This document shows positions 8,309 to 17,981 of a stretch of DNA of 59,547 bases, one piece after another. Under the pieces are notes generated by a model. That model had not been told where the DNA came from, searched no databases, and saw nothing but the letters and a program-made list of their open reading frames with translations. A program made the translations under genes and the position numbers. Source of the stretch: Parafrankia elaeagni (lineage in GTDB: Bacteria > Actinomycetota > Actinomycetes > Frankiales > Frankiaceae); assembly GCF_000374165.1 (NCBI RefSeq), contig NZ_KB893718.1:1-59547 (forward strand), in the 5' to 3' direction. The first letter of the stretch is position 1, and every line of letters starts with the position of its first letter.

Positions 8309-9844
8309 GTGAGTGGCCGTAGCTATCAGGTCCGGACGTTCGGCTGTCAGATGAACGTCCATGACTCCGAACGACTTGCCGGCCTCCTCGAGTCCGCCGG
8401 GTACGTTCCGGTCGCGGAGGGGTCCGACGCCGACATCGTCGTGTTCAACACCTGCGCGGTCCGTGAGAACGCAGACAACCGGCTGTACGGAAACCTGGGG
8501 CACCTGTACCCGGCGAAGAAGAAGAATCCCGCGATGCAGATCGCGGTCGGCGGGTGCCTCGCGCAGAAGGACCGCTCGGTCATCCGGGACCGCGCCCCCT
8601 GGGTCGACGTCGTGTTCGGCACGCACAACCTGCACCGGCTGCCGGTCCTGCTGGAGCGGGCCCGGCACAACGCCGCCGCCCAGGTGGAGATCGCCGAGGC
8701 GCTCGAGGTCTTCCCGAGCAGCCTGCCGGCCCGCCGGTCGAGCCAGCATTCGGCCTGGGTCAGCATCAGCGTCGGCTGCGACAACACCTGCACCTTCTGC
8801 ATCGTGCCGAGCCTGCGCGGCGGCGAGCGCGACCGTCGCCCGGGCGATGTGCTTGCCGAGGTCGAGGCCCTGGTGGCCGAGGGTGCGCTGGAGATCACGC
8901 TGCTTGGCCAGAACGTGAACTCCTACGGCCGCTCGCTCGGCGATCCCGGGGCGTTCGCCCGGCTGCTGCGCGCCTGCGGCCGTGTCGAGGGGCTGGAGCG
9001 GGTGCGTTTCACCTCTCCGCATCCGCGTGACTTCACCGACGATGTCATCGAGGCGATGGCGCTGACGCCGAACGTGTGCCCACAGCTGCACATGCCGCTG
9101 CAGTCGGGGTCGGATGCCGTGCTGCGCCGGATGCGGCGCAGCTATCGCCGCGACCGTTTCCTCGGCATCGTCGAACGGGTCCGGGCGGCGATGCCCGATG
9201 CGGCGATCACCACCGACATCATCGTGGGTTTCCCGGGTGAGACGGAGGCGGACTTCGCCGACACCCTCGATCTCGTCCGCACCGCGCGCTTCGCCGGTGC
9301 CTTCACCTTCAAGTACTCCCCGCGGCCCGGAACGCCGGCCGCCGAGATGGACGGCGAGGTCGACCCCGCCGTCGTCTCGGAGCGCTACGAGCGTCTCGCC
9401 AGCCTGCAGGACGAGATGTCGTGGGCGGGTAACCGCGCGCAGGTCGGGCGGCGGGTCGAGATCCTCGTCTCCGAGGGGGAGGGGCGGAAGGACTCCGAGA
9501 CCGGCCGACTGTCCGGCCGTGCGCGGGACGGGCGGCTCGTGCACCTGCTGGTGACCGGTCCGCACGCCGAGGACGGCGTCGTTCGCCCCGGGGACGTCAT
9601 CGAGACCGTGGTGACCAGAGGCGCACCGCATCATCTCACCGCCGACGGCCCGCTGCTCTCCCACCGGAGGACGAGGGCCGGTGACGCCTGGGAGGCCGGC
9701 CGGTCCCGTGGCGCTGCGGGTGGCCGAACCACGGGCGACGGCGCTGCGGGTGACGGCGCTGCGGGCGTGGCGGCCGGCGCGGGGCGCCCGGCGGTGGCCC
9801 TCGGCATGCCGACGATGCGGCCGAGCAGCCCAGCCTCCCGGTGA
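8309..9844 (+). CDS. miaB: tRNA-2-methylthio-N6-dimethylallyladenosine synthase MiaB
   Basis: Radical SAM methylthiotransferase that adds the 2-methylthio group to i6A37 of tRNA, acting after MiaA, which is encoded two genes downstream. Start is GTG 8309; 511 aa. The N-terminal UPF0004 domain carries three cluster cysteines ([31 protein letters not shown]). The radical SAM CxxxCxxC is in [19 protein letters not shown], and a TRAM domain follows around residues 380-440. The last 50 or so residues are an Ala/Gly tail with a 15-bp repeat ([11 protein letters not shown]), absent from ordinary MiaB. Its end overlaps the next gene by 4 bp. Confidence 0.95.
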   Translation: MSGRSYQVRTFGCQMNVHDSERLAGLLESAGYVPVAEGSDADIVVFNTCAVRENADNRLYGNLGHLYPAKKKNPAMQIAVGGCLAQKDRSVIRDRAPWVDVVFGTHNLHRLPVLLERARHNAAAQVEIAEALEVFPSSLPARRSSQHSAWVSISVGCDNTCTFCIVPSLRGGERDRRPGDVLAEVEALVAEGALEITLLGQNVNSYGRSLGDPGAFARLLRACGRVEGLERVRFTSPHPRDFTDDVIEAMALTPNVCPQLHMPLQSGSDAVLRRMRRSYRRDRFLGIVERVRAAMPDAAITTDIIVGFPGETEADFADTLDLVRTARFAGAFTFKYSPRPGTPAAEMDGEVDPAVVSERYERLASLQDEMSWAGNRAQVGRRVEILVSEGEGRKDSETGRLSGRARDGRLVHLLVTGPHAEDGVVRPGDVIETVVTRGAPHHLTADGPLLSHRRTRAGDAWEAGRSRGAAGGRTTGDGAAGDGAAGVAAGAGRPAVALGMPTMRPSSPASR

Positions 9845-10752
9845 CTCTGATCGCCGCGGCTGTCTGCCCGCACCCACCACTGCTGGTGCCCGAGGTCGCC
9901 GGCGTCGACCCGATCGAAGTCCGCGATCACGCTGTGTCGGCGGTGAGCCGGTTGTGCGCTCTCGGCCCGGACCGGATCGTGCTCGTCGGTGACGACGTCC
10001 GCGACGCCTTCTACGACGAGACGTCCACCGGGTCGCTCGCCGGCTTCGGCGTCGATCTCACCGTCCCGCTCGGCGGGCCCACGTCGCCGGCCCGGGGCGC
10101 CGGGGCGGACGGGGCGGACGGGGTGGGCGGCGGGTGCCGGATGCTGCCGCTCTCGCTGACCATCGGGGCCTGGCTGCTGCACGAAGTGGGATGGGCCGGC
10201 GCCCGAGCGGCCCGCGGTGTGCCCGCGACGACCACCCCGCAGGCCGCTGCCGCGCTCGGTGCCCACCTCGTCGCGGCCGCGGAGGCGGACGGGTCCCGGC
10301 TGGCGCTCCTGGTCATGGGCGATGCCAGCGCCCGGCGGACGATCCGGGCGCCGGGGAGCCTCGACCCGCGGGCCGCGGCCCACGACGCGGCGGTCGCCGC
10401 CGCACTCGCCGCGGTGGACGTCGACGCGCTGCTGGCGCTCGATCCGGAGCTGGCGCGGGACCTGCTCGCGCCCGGGCGGGCGTCCTGGCAGGTCCTGGCC
10501 GGCGCGGTCCACCGCGCGACCGCCGCCGCTCTGTCCGCCGCTCCGGCCGGGGGGGCGGCCCGCCCCGCAGCTGCGGCTCCGGTGGACGTGGCCCCGGCGG
10601 GCCCAGCCGCCGGGTGGGTGAGCCGGGTCCACTACGACGATGCTCCGTTCGGAGTCGGCTACCTGGTGGTCGGCTGGGAACGTGCGGGCGGCGCGGGCGG
10701 CGCGGGCTCGGCCGGGCAGGGAGGACGACCTCCCGCGGGAAGTGCGCGGTGA
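9841..10752 (+). CDS. LigB-fold (class III extradiol dioxygenase-like) conserved protein
   Basis: 303-aa protein beginning with the [16 protein letters not shown] block of actinobacterial proteins related to the class III extradiol dioxygenase B subunit. Such proteins often sit between miaB and miaA. Its function is not known to me; ring-cleavage activity should not be assumed, and the position suggests a house-keeping role linked to tRNA modification. It overlaps miaB by 4 bp and miaA by 4 bp, so the three are one translational unit. It has an Ala/Pro-rich insertion around residues 235-260. Confidence 0.75.
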   Translation: MTLIAAAVCPHPPLLVPEVAGVDPIEVRDHAVSAVSRLCALGPDRIVLVGDDVRDAFYDETSTGSLAGFGVDLTVPLGGPTSPARGAGADGADGVGGGCRMLPLSLTIGAWLLHEVGWAGARAARGVPATTTPQAAAALGAHLVAAAEADGSRLALLVMGDASARRTIRAPGSLDPRAAAHDAAVAAALAAVDVDALLALDPELARDLLAPGRASWQVLAGAVHRATAAALSAAPAGGAARPAAAAPVDVAPAGPAAGWVSRVHYDDAPFGVGYLVVGWERAGGAGGAGSAGQGGRPPAGSAR

Positions 10753-11648
10753 CCGCGCGCCGCGGGCCCGTCGTCGCCGTCGTGGGGCCGACGGGGGCCG
10801 GCAAGAGCGACTGGGCGGTCGAGATCGCACTGGACCTCGGCGGCGAGATCGTCAATGCCGACTCGATGCAGCTCTACCGGGGGATGGACATCGGAACGGC
10901 CAAGATCCCCGAAGGGGAGCGTCGCGGCGTCCCGCACCATCTTCTCGACATCTGGGACGTCACCCGCCCGGCCGACGTCGCCAGCTACCAGACTGATGCG
11001 CGCGCCACCGTCGACCGGCTGCTCGCGAGCGGCCGGATCCCGGTCATCGTCGGTGGCTCCGGTCTGTACGTGCGGGCCGTCCTGGACGATCTGTCGTTCC
11101 CCGGCACGGACCCGGTGGTGCGGGCGAGGCTGGAGCAGGAGCTGGCCGAGGTGGGGCCGGGCCCGCTGCACGACCGGCTGGCCACGCTGGCGCCGGCCGC
11201 GGCGGCGGCGATCCTGCCGAGCAACGGGCGGCGCGTCGTGCGTGCCCTGGAAGTGGTGGAGCTGACCGGCACCTTCGTGGCGACCCTGCCGGAGCACCGG
11301 TCGGTGTACGACGTCGTCCAGGTCGCCCTGGACCGCCCGGATCTCGACGAGCGGATCGCCCACCGGGTCGAGGTCATGTGGCAGGCGGGGCTCGTGGAGG
11401 AGGTCGAGGGGCTGGTCTCGCGCGGCCTGCGGGACGGTCGGACGGCATCGCGGGCCCTCGGGTATGCGCAGGTCCTGGCCGTGCTGGACGGCGCAATGGA
11501 TTCCATGGTCGAGGCCAAACAGGCCACAACAAGCGCTACCAGGCGTTTCGCCCGTCGGCAAAGGTCCTGGTTCCGGCGTGATCCGCGGATATCCTGGTTC
11601 GCGTCTCCGGACCTCGCCGCAGTGCGACGTCTGGTGAGTTCACTCTGA
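10749..11648 (+). CDS. miaA: tRNA dimethylallyltransferase MiaA
   Basis: Transfers the dimethylallyl group of DMAPP to A37 of tRNAs reading UNN codons, making the substrate for MiaB. I use GTG 10749 (299 aa), which overlaps the preceding stop and puts the P-loop close to the N-terminus ([13 protein letters not shown]); the frame itself is open from 10134. Other family marks are [30 protein letters not shown] and [13 protein letters not shown]. The C-terminal half includes the [10 protein letters not shown] block and the Arg-rich [15 protein letters not shown] segment. Confidence 0.95.
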   Translation: MTARRGPVVAVVGPTGAGKSDWAVEIALDLGGEIVNADSMQLYRGMDIGTAKIPEGERRGVPHHLLDIWDVTRPADVASYQTDARATVDRLLASGRIPVIVGGSGLYVRAVLDDLSFPGTDPVVRARLEQELAEVGPGPLHDRLATLAPAAAAAILPSNGRRVVRALEVVELTGTFVATLPEHRSVYDVVQVALDRPDLDERIAHRVEVMWQAGLVEEVEGLVSRGLRDGRTASRALGYAQVLAVLDGAMDSMVEAKQATTSATRRFARRQRSWFRRDPRISWFASPDLAAVRRLVSSL

Positions 11649-11753
11649 CGTGTGGCCGGCCTCGTGCCGCGGGAGCTTCGCTGATCGGTCCCCGGGTCCC
11701 CCCGGGTCTCCCGGCTCGGCGCCCGGCCCGTCCCGGCGTCTGGGGAGTCCGCT

Positions 11754-12707
11754 GTGACCGCGCTCGACCTTGCGATGGTTCCCGCGCTGTACGCCTCGTT
11801 CGACGACGGCACGCTGCGGCTGCACTACCAGCCCGACGTGGACCTGCGTAACGGCTCGGTTCCCGGTATGCGTGCGCATCCCCGCTGGGCGCATCCCGAT
11901 CTCGGCCTGCTCGGCCCCGCGGACTTCATGTCCGTCGCCAGCGCCGCGGGGCTCGTCGGCCAGGTCCACCAGTGGGTGCTGCGGATGGCGGTGATCGAGG
12001 CGCGTACCTGGCACCGGATGGCCGCGGGCACCGCGGTGCGGCCGCCGAGGCTGTGGGTGCGGGTCGAGAGCGGCCAGCTGGACCGGCCCGACTTCGTCAG
12101 CGAGATCGAGCGGTTGGTGATCGGGCGCTCGCTTCCACCCGGCGCGGTCGGCCTGCAGTTCACCGAGGACACCCTGGCCTTCGCTCCACCCGGCCTGCCC
12201 CGGTTGCTCGGCCAGCTGCGGGCGCTGGGGGTCGCGGTGGGCGTCGACTCCTTCGGCACCTGGTACGGATCGCTGTCGACCCTCGACCAGCTCCCGCTGG
12301 ACCTGGTCCGGATCGACGGGCGGTTTCTGCGGGCGACGATCCGCGACCTGGAGGGCCAGTCCGCCTTCGCGGCCATGGTGGGGATCGCGCACCGGCGGCG
12401 CATGGTCGTGGTCGCCGAGGGCGTGGACACGGCGGGGCTGGCGGCTGCCGTCGGCCGGATGGACTGCGACCGGGTCTCCGGGCCGCTGTTCTGCCCGCCG
12501 GTGCCGGTTGAGGAAGCCCGGCTGATCGCGCTCGGCCGAGGGCGGCCGGACCGCTGGTACAAACCGTCCACCGAGTCCTGGGGGCACGGCGGCCCGCGCC
12601 CGGCCGACGGACCGGGCGGATCGCCGCACGACCCGCTGAACGGACGTCCGGCCGGTTACGGGCAGGGCGACCGCCCGCGGGCAGCGGCTGCCGGCGCGGG
12701 CGTCTGA
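11754..12707 (+). CDS. Degenerate EAL-domain protein, probably not a phosphodiesterase
   Basis: 317-aa protein with an EAL fold from about residue 20 to 265, from GTG 11754 with GGGGAG six bases upstream. The key motifs are altered: the EAL position reads RAH (residues 40-42, in GMRAHPRW), DDFGTG reads DSFGTW, and the KID lysine is Arg (RID). The AEGV segment remains as AEGVD. Loss of these residues should prevent c-di-GMP hydrolysis, so it may be a c-di-GMP sensor or a protein-interaction module; that is inference. The tail from about residue 275 is low complexity. It lies between miaA and dapF, and dapF begins 17 bp after its stop, suggesting co-transcription. Confidence 0.8.
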   Translation: MTALDLAMVPALYASFDDGTLRLHYQPDVDLRNGSVPGMRAHPRWAHPDLGLLGPADFMSVASAAGLVGQVHQWVLRMAVIEARTWHRMAAGTAVRPPRLWVRVESGQLDRPDFVSEIERLVIGRSLPPGAVGLQFTEDTLAFAPPGLPRLLGQLRALGVAVGVDSFGTWYGSLSTLDQLPLDLVRIDGRFLRATIRDLEGQSAFAAMVGIAHRRRMVVVAEGVDTAGLAAAVGRMDCDRVSGPLFCPPVPVEEARLIALGRGRPDRWYKPSTESWGHGGPRPADGPGGSPHDPLNGRPAGYGQGDRPRAAAAGAGV

Positions 12708-12724
12708 CGCCGTACGATCGCCGC

Positions 12725-13681
12725 GTGCGGTACGTCAAGGGACACGGAACGGGCAACGACTTCGTCATTCTGCCGGACCCCGACGGTGATCTCGAGCTGC
12801 CCGCCGCGCTGGTGCGGGCACTGTGCCACCGGGGCACTGGAATCGGCGCGGACGGTGTGCTGCGTGTGGTCCTCTCCGCGGCCGAGCCCGCAGCGGAGCA
12901 GTTCCGGGGCGAGGCCCGCTGGTTCATGGACTACCGCAACGCCGACGGCTCCGTCGCCGAGATGTGCGGCAACGGGATCCGGGTGTTCGCCCGCTATCTC
13001 GTGGACGCCGGCTACGAGGCTCCCGGCACCCTGCCCATCGCCACCCGGGCGGGTCTGCGCACCGTGGAGGTGCCGCCGGCCGGGGATGTCAGCGTCGACA
13101 TGGGGCCGCCCGAGTTCGCCCCCGGCCCGGTGCCGGTCACCGTCGTGGGCCGGGAGTTCGCCGCTGTGCCGGTCTCGATGGGCAACCCGCACGCGGTCTG
13201 CTTCGCCGACGACCTCGGGCCCGCCCAGCTGGCCGGTCTGGACCTGCGGGCGCCTGTCTACCCCGCCGAGATCTTCGCCGACGGTGTGAACGTCGAGGTC
13301 GTCGTGCCGACGCCGGGCGGGGTCGCGATGCGGGTGTTCGAGCGGGGCGTCGGCGAGACGGCCTCGTGTGGCACCGGTGCGTGCGCGGTCGCGGTCGCCT
13401 GGGCCGCCCGTGAGGGCGGCGGGCCGCCCGCCGAGGTCCAGGTGGACCTGCCCGGCGGGCGGCTGACCGTCGGCTGGGACGAGCGGACGGTGGTCCTGCG
13501 CGGCCCGGCCGTGCTGGTGTCCGATGGTGTCCTGCGCCCCGAATGGCTGCGGCTGGTGGCCGGGCCACCGGGCGCCGATGCCGCCGCCACTGATCCCGCC
13601 GGCACCGACGCTGCTGGCCGGGAGGCCGCCGGCACGGAGGCGGCCCCATCGGCCGCCGGGCGGGCCGCAGCGGGGGTGTAG
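12725..13681 (+). CDS. dapF: Diaminopimelate epimerase
   Basis: Converts LL- to meso-diaminopimelate for lysine and peptidoglycan synthesis. The two catalytic cysteines are present: Cys81 in EMCGNGIRVFARYL and Cys215 in ETASCGTGACAV. The start GTG 12725 gives MRYVKGHGTGNDFV, the normal N-terminus. The protein is 318 aa with an Ala/Thr/Gly-rich C-terminal extension of about 30 residues beyond the catalytic fold. It follows the EAL-like gene by 17 bp. Confidence 0.95.
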   Translation: MRYVKGHGTGNDFVILPDPDGDLELPAALVRALCHRGTGIGADGVLRVVLSAAEPAAEQFRGEARWFMDYRNADGSVAEMCGNGIRVFARYLVDAGYEAPGTLPIATRAGLRTVEVPPAGDVSVDMGPPEFAPGPVPVTVVGREFAAVPVSMGNPHAVCFADDLGPAQLAGLDLRAPVYPAEIFADGVNVEVVVPTPGGVAMRVFERGVGETASCGTGACAVAVAWAAREGGGPPAEVQVDLPGGRLTVGWDERTVVLRGPAVLVSDGVLRPEWLRLVAGPPGADAAATDPAGTDAAGREAAGTEAAPSAAGRAAAGV

Positions 13682-13854
13682 TCCGTCCCGGGACCCGTCC
13701 GGCAAACGGTTCGCGGTCGCGGGCGCATCGTGTCACTCTGGGCCTGTGGATGTTCCGCCGGCGGTCCGACGGGCCGCGGCGGGACCGGCTGCTCCGTCCC
13801 ATCCGGGACGGGCTGGAATGACACGGTCACCGGACCGCGTTGAGAACGGATGGT

Positions 13855-15354
13855 ATGAGTCTTCCCGCTGACGCCGTGAGGGCGTCCACCCGGTACCTGC
13901 ACCAGAGCTCCGACCGCGCCGGCGACGGTGTGGTGGTGCTCGACGACACCGATGGTTTCTCGTTCTTCGACGAGCAGGGCGACGGCTTCGACCTGGAGGA
14001 GCGCGGGGCGCTTCGCCGGGTCCCGGGCCTCACCACCGAGCTCGAGGACGTCTCCGAGGTCGAGTACCGCCAGCTCCGCCTGGAGCAGGTCGTGCTGATC
14101 GGCGTGTGGACCTCCGGTTCGCCCACCGAGGCCGAGGCGTCGATGACCGAGCTGGCCGCGCTGGCCACCACCGCTGGCTCGGTGGTGCTCGACGCGCTGG
14201 TCCAGCGCCGCGACCGGCCCGACCCGGCGACGTTCGTCGGCTCCGGCAAGGCCCGTGAGCTGGCGGAGATCGTCCAGGCGACCGGCGCGGACACGGTGAT
14301 CTGCGACGGTGAGCTGACCCCGGGTCAGCTCCGCCAGCTCGAAGAGGTCGTCAAGGTCAAGGTGATCGACCGGACGGCGCTCATCCTGGACATCTTCGCC
14401 CAGCACGCGACCTCCCGCGAGGGCAAGGCCCAGGTCGAGCTCGCGCAGCTCCAGTACATGCTTCCGCGGCTGCGTGGCTGGGGTGAGTCGATGTCCCGGG
14501 CCGCCGCCAGCAGCGGTGGCCGTGCGCCGATCGGAACCCGCGGGCCCGGTGAGACGAAGATCGAGACCGACCGTCGGCGGCTGCGCGCGCGCATCGCGAA
14601 ACTGCGCCGCGAGCTGACCGGGATGGCCACCGTGCGGGCGACGAAGCGGTCGGCGCGCAGGCGGGGCGCGGTCCCGTCGGTCGCGATCGCCGGGTACACG
14701 AACGCGGGGAAGTCCTCGCTGCTCAACCGGTTGACCGGAGCCGGTGTGCTGGTCGAGGACGCCCTGTTCGCCACCCTCGACCCGACCGTGCGACGGGCGA
14801 CCCTGCCCGACGGCCGGGTGTTCACCCTGGCCGACACGGTCGGCTTCGTCCGGCACCTGCCGCACCAGATCGTCGAGGCCTTCCGCTCGACACTGGAGGA
14901 GGTCGTGGACGCCGAGCTCGTCCTGCACGTGGTGGACGGTGCGGCACCGGATCCGATGGGCCAGATCAACGCGGTCCGCGAGGTCCTCGCCGAGATCGAT
15001 GCGGCCGGGGTGCCGGAGCTCATCGTGGTCAACAAGGTCGACGCGGTCGATCCGACTACGCTCGCGGTGCTGCGCCAGGCGGTGCCGGACGCCGTCTTCG
15101 TGTCGGCGCGCTCCGGCGCGGGCCTGACGGACCTGGTCGAGGCGCTCTCGGCGCGGATCCCGCACCCGGAGGTCGAGATGTCGTTGCTGGTGCCCTACAC
15201 CCGCGGTGATCTCGTCTCCCGCATCCACCGGGACGGCGAGGTGCTGAGTATCGAGCACACCGGCACGGGCACGTCGGTGGCCGCGCGAGTGCCGGTGGAC
15301 CTGGCTGCCGAGCTGGAGCCTTTCCGCGCCGAGGTACATGCCGTGGCCGGCTGA
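13855..15354 (+). CDS. hflX: GTPase HflX
   Basis: Ribosome-associated GTPase that can split stalled or stressed 70S ribosomes. Start placed at ATG 13855 (499 aa); the frame is open from a TTG at 13840. The HflX N-terminal domain includes the GSGKARELAEIVQATGADTVI block, and then comes a glycine-rich RGPGETKIETDRR loop. The G domain has G1 AGYTNAGKSSLLN, G3 DTVGFVRHLPHQ and G4 NKVD. The gene follows dapF with a 173-bp gap, as in many actinobacteria, and converges on lexA. Confidence 0.94.
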   Translation: MSLPADAVRASTRYLHQSSDRAGDGVVVLDDTDGFSFFDEQGDGFDLEERGALRRVPGLTTELEDVSEVEYRQLRLEQVVLIGVWTSGSPTEAEASMTELAALATTAGSVVLDALVQRRDRPDPATFVGSGKARELAEIVQATGADTVICDGELTPGQLRQLEEVVKVKVIDRTALILDIFAQHATSREGKAQVELAQLQYMLPRLRGWGESMSRAAASSGGRAPIGTRGPGETKIETDRRRLRARIAKLRRELTGMATVRATKRSARRRGAVPSVAIAGYTNAGKSSLLNRLTGAGVLVEDALFATLDPTVRRATLPDGRVFTLADTVGFVRHLPHQIVEAFRSTLEEVVDAELVLHVVDGAAPDPMGQINAVREVLAEIDAAGVPELIVVNKVDAVDPTTLAVLRQAVPDAVFVSARSGAGLTDLVEALSARIPHPEVEMSLLVPYTRGDLVSRIHRDGEVLSIEHTGTGTSVAARVPVDLAAELEPFRAEVHAVAG

Positions 15355-15460
15355 CCGACCCCGGCTGACCGACCCCGGCAGCCCGGGCTGGCTGAGTGAC
15401 CTCGGCTGACTGAGTGGCCCGGCTGACTGAGTGGCCTCAGTCGCGGTGGCCTCAGTCGCG
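15355..15460. repeat. Short tandem repeats between hflX and lexA, with a hairpin
   Basis: The 220-bp convergent gap opens with serial duplications: GGCTGACCGACCCC-like twice, GGCTGACTGAGTGGC-like twice, and TGGCCTCAGTCGCGG twice. Within it GACTGAG (15425-15431) and CTCAGTC (15436-15442) form a 7-bp stem with a 4-base loop. It may serve as a weak terminator; no T-run follows. Confidence 0.5.
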
Positions 15461-15574
15461 GACCCTGCGCCGCCCCGGGCATCCTCGCTCTCGCGAAGGT
15501 GCCCGGGCTGCGACCCGGGGAGCCGTGCCGAACCGGACGTGGCGGCCCCGGCTCGGCCCCCGCTCCCGAACGGC

Positions 15575-16321
15575 TCAGACCCGGCGCATCACGGCGACGA
15601 TCCGGCCCAGAATCGTCGCATCCTCGGCCGGAATATCGGAGAAGGCCGGGTTCTCCGGTGCCAGCCACACGCGGCCGTCGCGCTGCCGGAAGCGCTTGAC
15701 GGTCGCCTCGCCGTCGATCATCGCGGCGACGATCTCGCCGTTGTCCGCCACCGGCTGCTGCCGCACGACGACGTAGTCGCCGTCGCAGATCGCGGCGTTG
15801 ATCATTGACTGGCCCACCACCCTGAGCAGGAACAGCGTGCCCTCCCCGACGATCTCCTTCGGGAGCGGGAAGACGTCCTCGATGGCCTGCTCGGCAAGGA
15901 TGGGCCCGCCGGCGGCGATCCGCCCCACCAGGGGGACGTAGGTCGGCGTGCCCCCCGCCACGGCCTCGGCCTCCTCGACGGGCCGGCCGGCGAGGGCGGC
16001 GCGGGCTCGGGCGCCCGTCTTCTGCCCGCCGATCGGCAGCACCTCCATGGCCCGCGGGCGGTTCGGGTCGCGCCGCAGATAGCCCTTCTCCTGGAGCACC
16101 TTGAGCTGGTGCGCGACGCTGCTGGTGCTGGTCAGACCGACAGCCTCACCGATCTCCCGGACGCTCGGGGGGTAACCGCGCCGCTCCACCGCGGTGCGGA
16201 TAACCTCGAGAACCTTCTTCTGTCGCTGTGTGAGGCCCGAGGCGTCCGCGGGGCCGTCGGGAAGATCCCGGACGTTGCCGCGGGCTTCGCCTCGGCGGGT
16301 ACCCCGTCCCTGGCTGGTCAT
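15575..16321 (-). CDS. lexA: SOS repressor LexA
   Basis: Transcriptional repressor of the DNA-damage response; RecA filaments trigger its autocleavage. 248 aa, with a 30-residue N-terminal extension before the winged helix-turn-helix ([19 protein letters not shown], then [20 protein letters not shown]). The cleavage site is Ala137-Gly138 in GRIAAGGP. The catalytic serine is Ser172 (VVGQSM) and the lysine Lys209 (ATVKRF). Two SOS boxes lie in the divergent region shared with the LysM-protein gene, consistent with autoregulation. Confidence 0.96.
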   Translation of the reverse strand: MTSQGRGTRRGEARGNVRDLPDGPADASGLTQRQKKVLEVIRTAVERRGYPPSVREIGEAVGLTSTSSVAHQLKVLQEKGYLRRDPNRPRAMEVLPIGGQKTGARARAALAGRPVEEAEAVAGGTPTYVPLVGRIAAGGPILAEQAIEDVFPLPKEIVGEGTLFLLRVVGQSMINAAICDGDYVVVRQQPVADNGEIVAAMIDGEATVKRFRQRDGRVWLAPENPAFSDIPAEDATILGRIVAVMRRV

Positions 16322-16552
16322 CGCCTACCGCTCTCCCTGTCGATGCTTCCCCGCCGCGGGCCACCCCGACGGCGGTTTCTCCCTGACCGGGCGGTCGGTG
16401 CCCCCCGGCTCCTGTGAGCCACCCGGTCGATCTCTCGTTTTGTCCTATTAGTAACTTCTGACCGGTTCGGCGTGGTTCTTTCGTGCTCGTTTCTTCTCGC
16501 ACGATCGTCCACAACTGATCGTCCTTGACGGTAGTCGGACGGTCGCCGAATC

Positions 16553-16568
16553 TCAAACGTCTGTTCGA
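16553..16568. promoter_or_regulatory. Probable SOS box 1 (lexA / LysM-gene intergenic)
   Basis: TCAAACGTCTGTTCGA matches the actinobacterial SOS palindrome TCGAAC-N4-GTTCGA with one mismatch in the left arm. It lies 231 bp before the lexA start codon and 85 bp before the LysM-gene start. Confidence 0.65.
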
Positions 16569-16623
16569 GCGTGTCGGGGGAAGTGTGCGTGGCGGCCGTG
16601 CAAGAATCGCTCAGGCGTTCGAT

Positions 16624-16637
16624 CGAACGGATGTTCG
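16624..16637. promoter_or_regulatory. SOS box 2 immediately before the LysM gene
   Basis: CGAACGGATGTTCG is a perfect CGAAC-N4-GTTCG palindrome, the actinobacterial LexA operator core. It ends 16 bp before the GTG start of the LysM protein, so LexA bound here should block that gene's transcription or early elongation. Confidence 0.85.
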
Positions 16638-16653
16638 GGCCTGGGAGGTTGGT

Positions 16654-17703
16654 GTGGCCGACGGCAAGCGTGTGACCAGTGGCAGGGTGCCGGTCGGGTC
16701 GGGGTTTCGGGGGCCCCGTGATCGCATGGCACGTCAGACCGCAGGTACGGGCGGCGCCGTCGTGACGGGGCGGGGAGTGCGTGGGTGCCGGGGTGCCGCG
16801 GTCGGCGGTGTCGCCGTCCGGGGCCGTGCGGTGCGGGGGATGGCGGCTCGTGGTGCCGACCGACGGCGCGCCGGTGGTGCGCGTCGCCAGCAGTGTTCCG
16901 GTCGCGGTCTCTCCGGTGCGGCGGCAGTGACCGGCGGCGGGTCGGCGGGCGCTGCCGCCGCGGCCCGGGAGCCGCTGGTGCTGCCCGGGCAGCGGGAGGT
17001 CGCGGGGGCGCGGGTCATCGAGATGCCCGGGCTGGCCTGGCGGGCCCTGGCCGTCGGGCATCCGGTGCGCGGGGTTGGCGGGCGTCCTGCGCCGGGCGCG
17101 CCGGAGCGCGTCCCGGAGTTCCCGGAACAGCCCGGCCCGCCGGCGGGTCGGGAGTACGCGAGCCGCCGGGGGTACGCGAGCCGCCGGGAGGCCGAGGGCT
17201 GCGGCGAGTACCTCGAAGGATCGGCCCGGTGGCAGCACGAGGAGTGGGCGGGCCGGGAGGCGTCGGCCGAGGAGGCGGGGCTGTTCGTTCCCCCGCGTCC
17301 GGCGCGGCGCGGCGGGCAGCGATCCGCATCTGGGTCGGGCGGGCGACTGTCGGGCCACGCTGGTCCCCGTCCCCGTCCCCGTCCGCGGGCGGGGACGGGG
17401 ACGGGGCGTCGGCCGCAGCCGCCCCTGCGGCTGACCAGGCGGGGGCGGATCGTCCTCGGGCTCCTGGCGAGCATGGTCCTCGGCGTGGTCTTCTCCGCGG
17501 TGCTGGTCACCTCGTCGCAGGCGTTCACCGGCACGCCGGTGGCCTATGAGACCCACCGGGTCCTGCCCGGGGAGACGCTCTGGGAGATCGCGCGCGGGAT
17601 CGACCCCGATGCCGACACTCGCGAAATCGTGGGTCAGCTCATGGCGCTGAACGGCCTTCCGACCGCGGCACTTCTGCCGGGCCAGCGGCTTCGGCTGCCC
17701 TGA
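16654..17703 (+). CDS. LysM-domain membrane protein, probable SOS-induced cell-division inhibitor
   Basis: 349 aa from GTG 16654, chosen because GGGAGG lies five bases upstream and because the longer frame (from 16525) would run through both SOS boxes. About 245 N-terminal residues are Arg/Gly/Ala-rich and low complexity. A single transmembrane helix follows (IVLGLLASMVLGVVFSAVLV), and the protein ends in one extracytoplasmic LysM domain (HRVLPGETLWEIARGIDPD). Position next to lexA, the topology and the LysM domain resemble YneA of Bacillus and Rv2719c/ChiZ of mycobacteria, which hold up division during SOS. The very long N-terminal cytoplasmic part is unusual for that group. Confidence 0.75.
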   Translation: MADGKRVTSGRVPVGSGFRGPRDRMARQTAGTGGAVVTGRGVRGCRGAAVGGVAVRGRAVRGMAARGADRRRAGGARRQQCSGRGLSGAAAVTGGGSAGAAAAAREPLVLPGQREVAGARVIEMPGLAWRALAVGHPVRGVGGRPAPGAPERVPEFPEQPGPPAGREYASRRGYASRREAEGCGEYLEGSARWQHEEWAGREASAEEAGLFVPPRPARRGGQRSASGSGGRLSGHAGPRPRPRPRAGTGTGRRPQPPLRLTRRGRIVLGLLASMVLGVVFSAVLVTSSQAFTGTPVAYETHRVLPGETLWEIARGIDPDADTREIVGQLMALNGLPTAALLPGQRLRLP

Positions 17704-17805
17704 GCGCGCGCCTCGCCGCTGGCTGTGTCCACCTGTGTTCTGGCCCGTGGGTTCTGGACACGCCGATGGGGGCGGTGTCGGAACTGTCGGGGGTGTGCGC
17801 TACGG

Positions 17806-17870
17806 TTGACCACAACATCTTGTAGTTACAAAGCGGTAAGTCATCCACAGGTTGTGCACCGGTATCCACA
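17806..17870 (+). promoter_or_regulatory. nrdR control region: NrdR-box-like and DnaA-box-like sites
   Basis: CCACAACATCTTGTAG (17810-17825) has the form of an NrdR box. A weaker second palindrome, TCCACAGGTTGTGCAC (17844-17859), lies about 33 bp further on, near the three-turn spacing usual for NrdR pairs. Three nonamers each differ by one base from DnaA-box forms: TTGACCACA (17806-17814), TCATCCACA (17841-17849) and GTATCCACA (17862-17870). The sites overlap. The whole 278-bp gap precedes nrdR. Confidence 0.5.
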
Positions 17871-17981
17871 GGTCCCGGGCGGGCCCCCGTTGTCGGGCGG
17901 CTCGCCAAGGGCGGCGGCGACCAACCGGAGGTGCTCCGCGCGCGGCTGTGCAGGCCCGCCGGAGCAGGAGAGGAACGAGCT

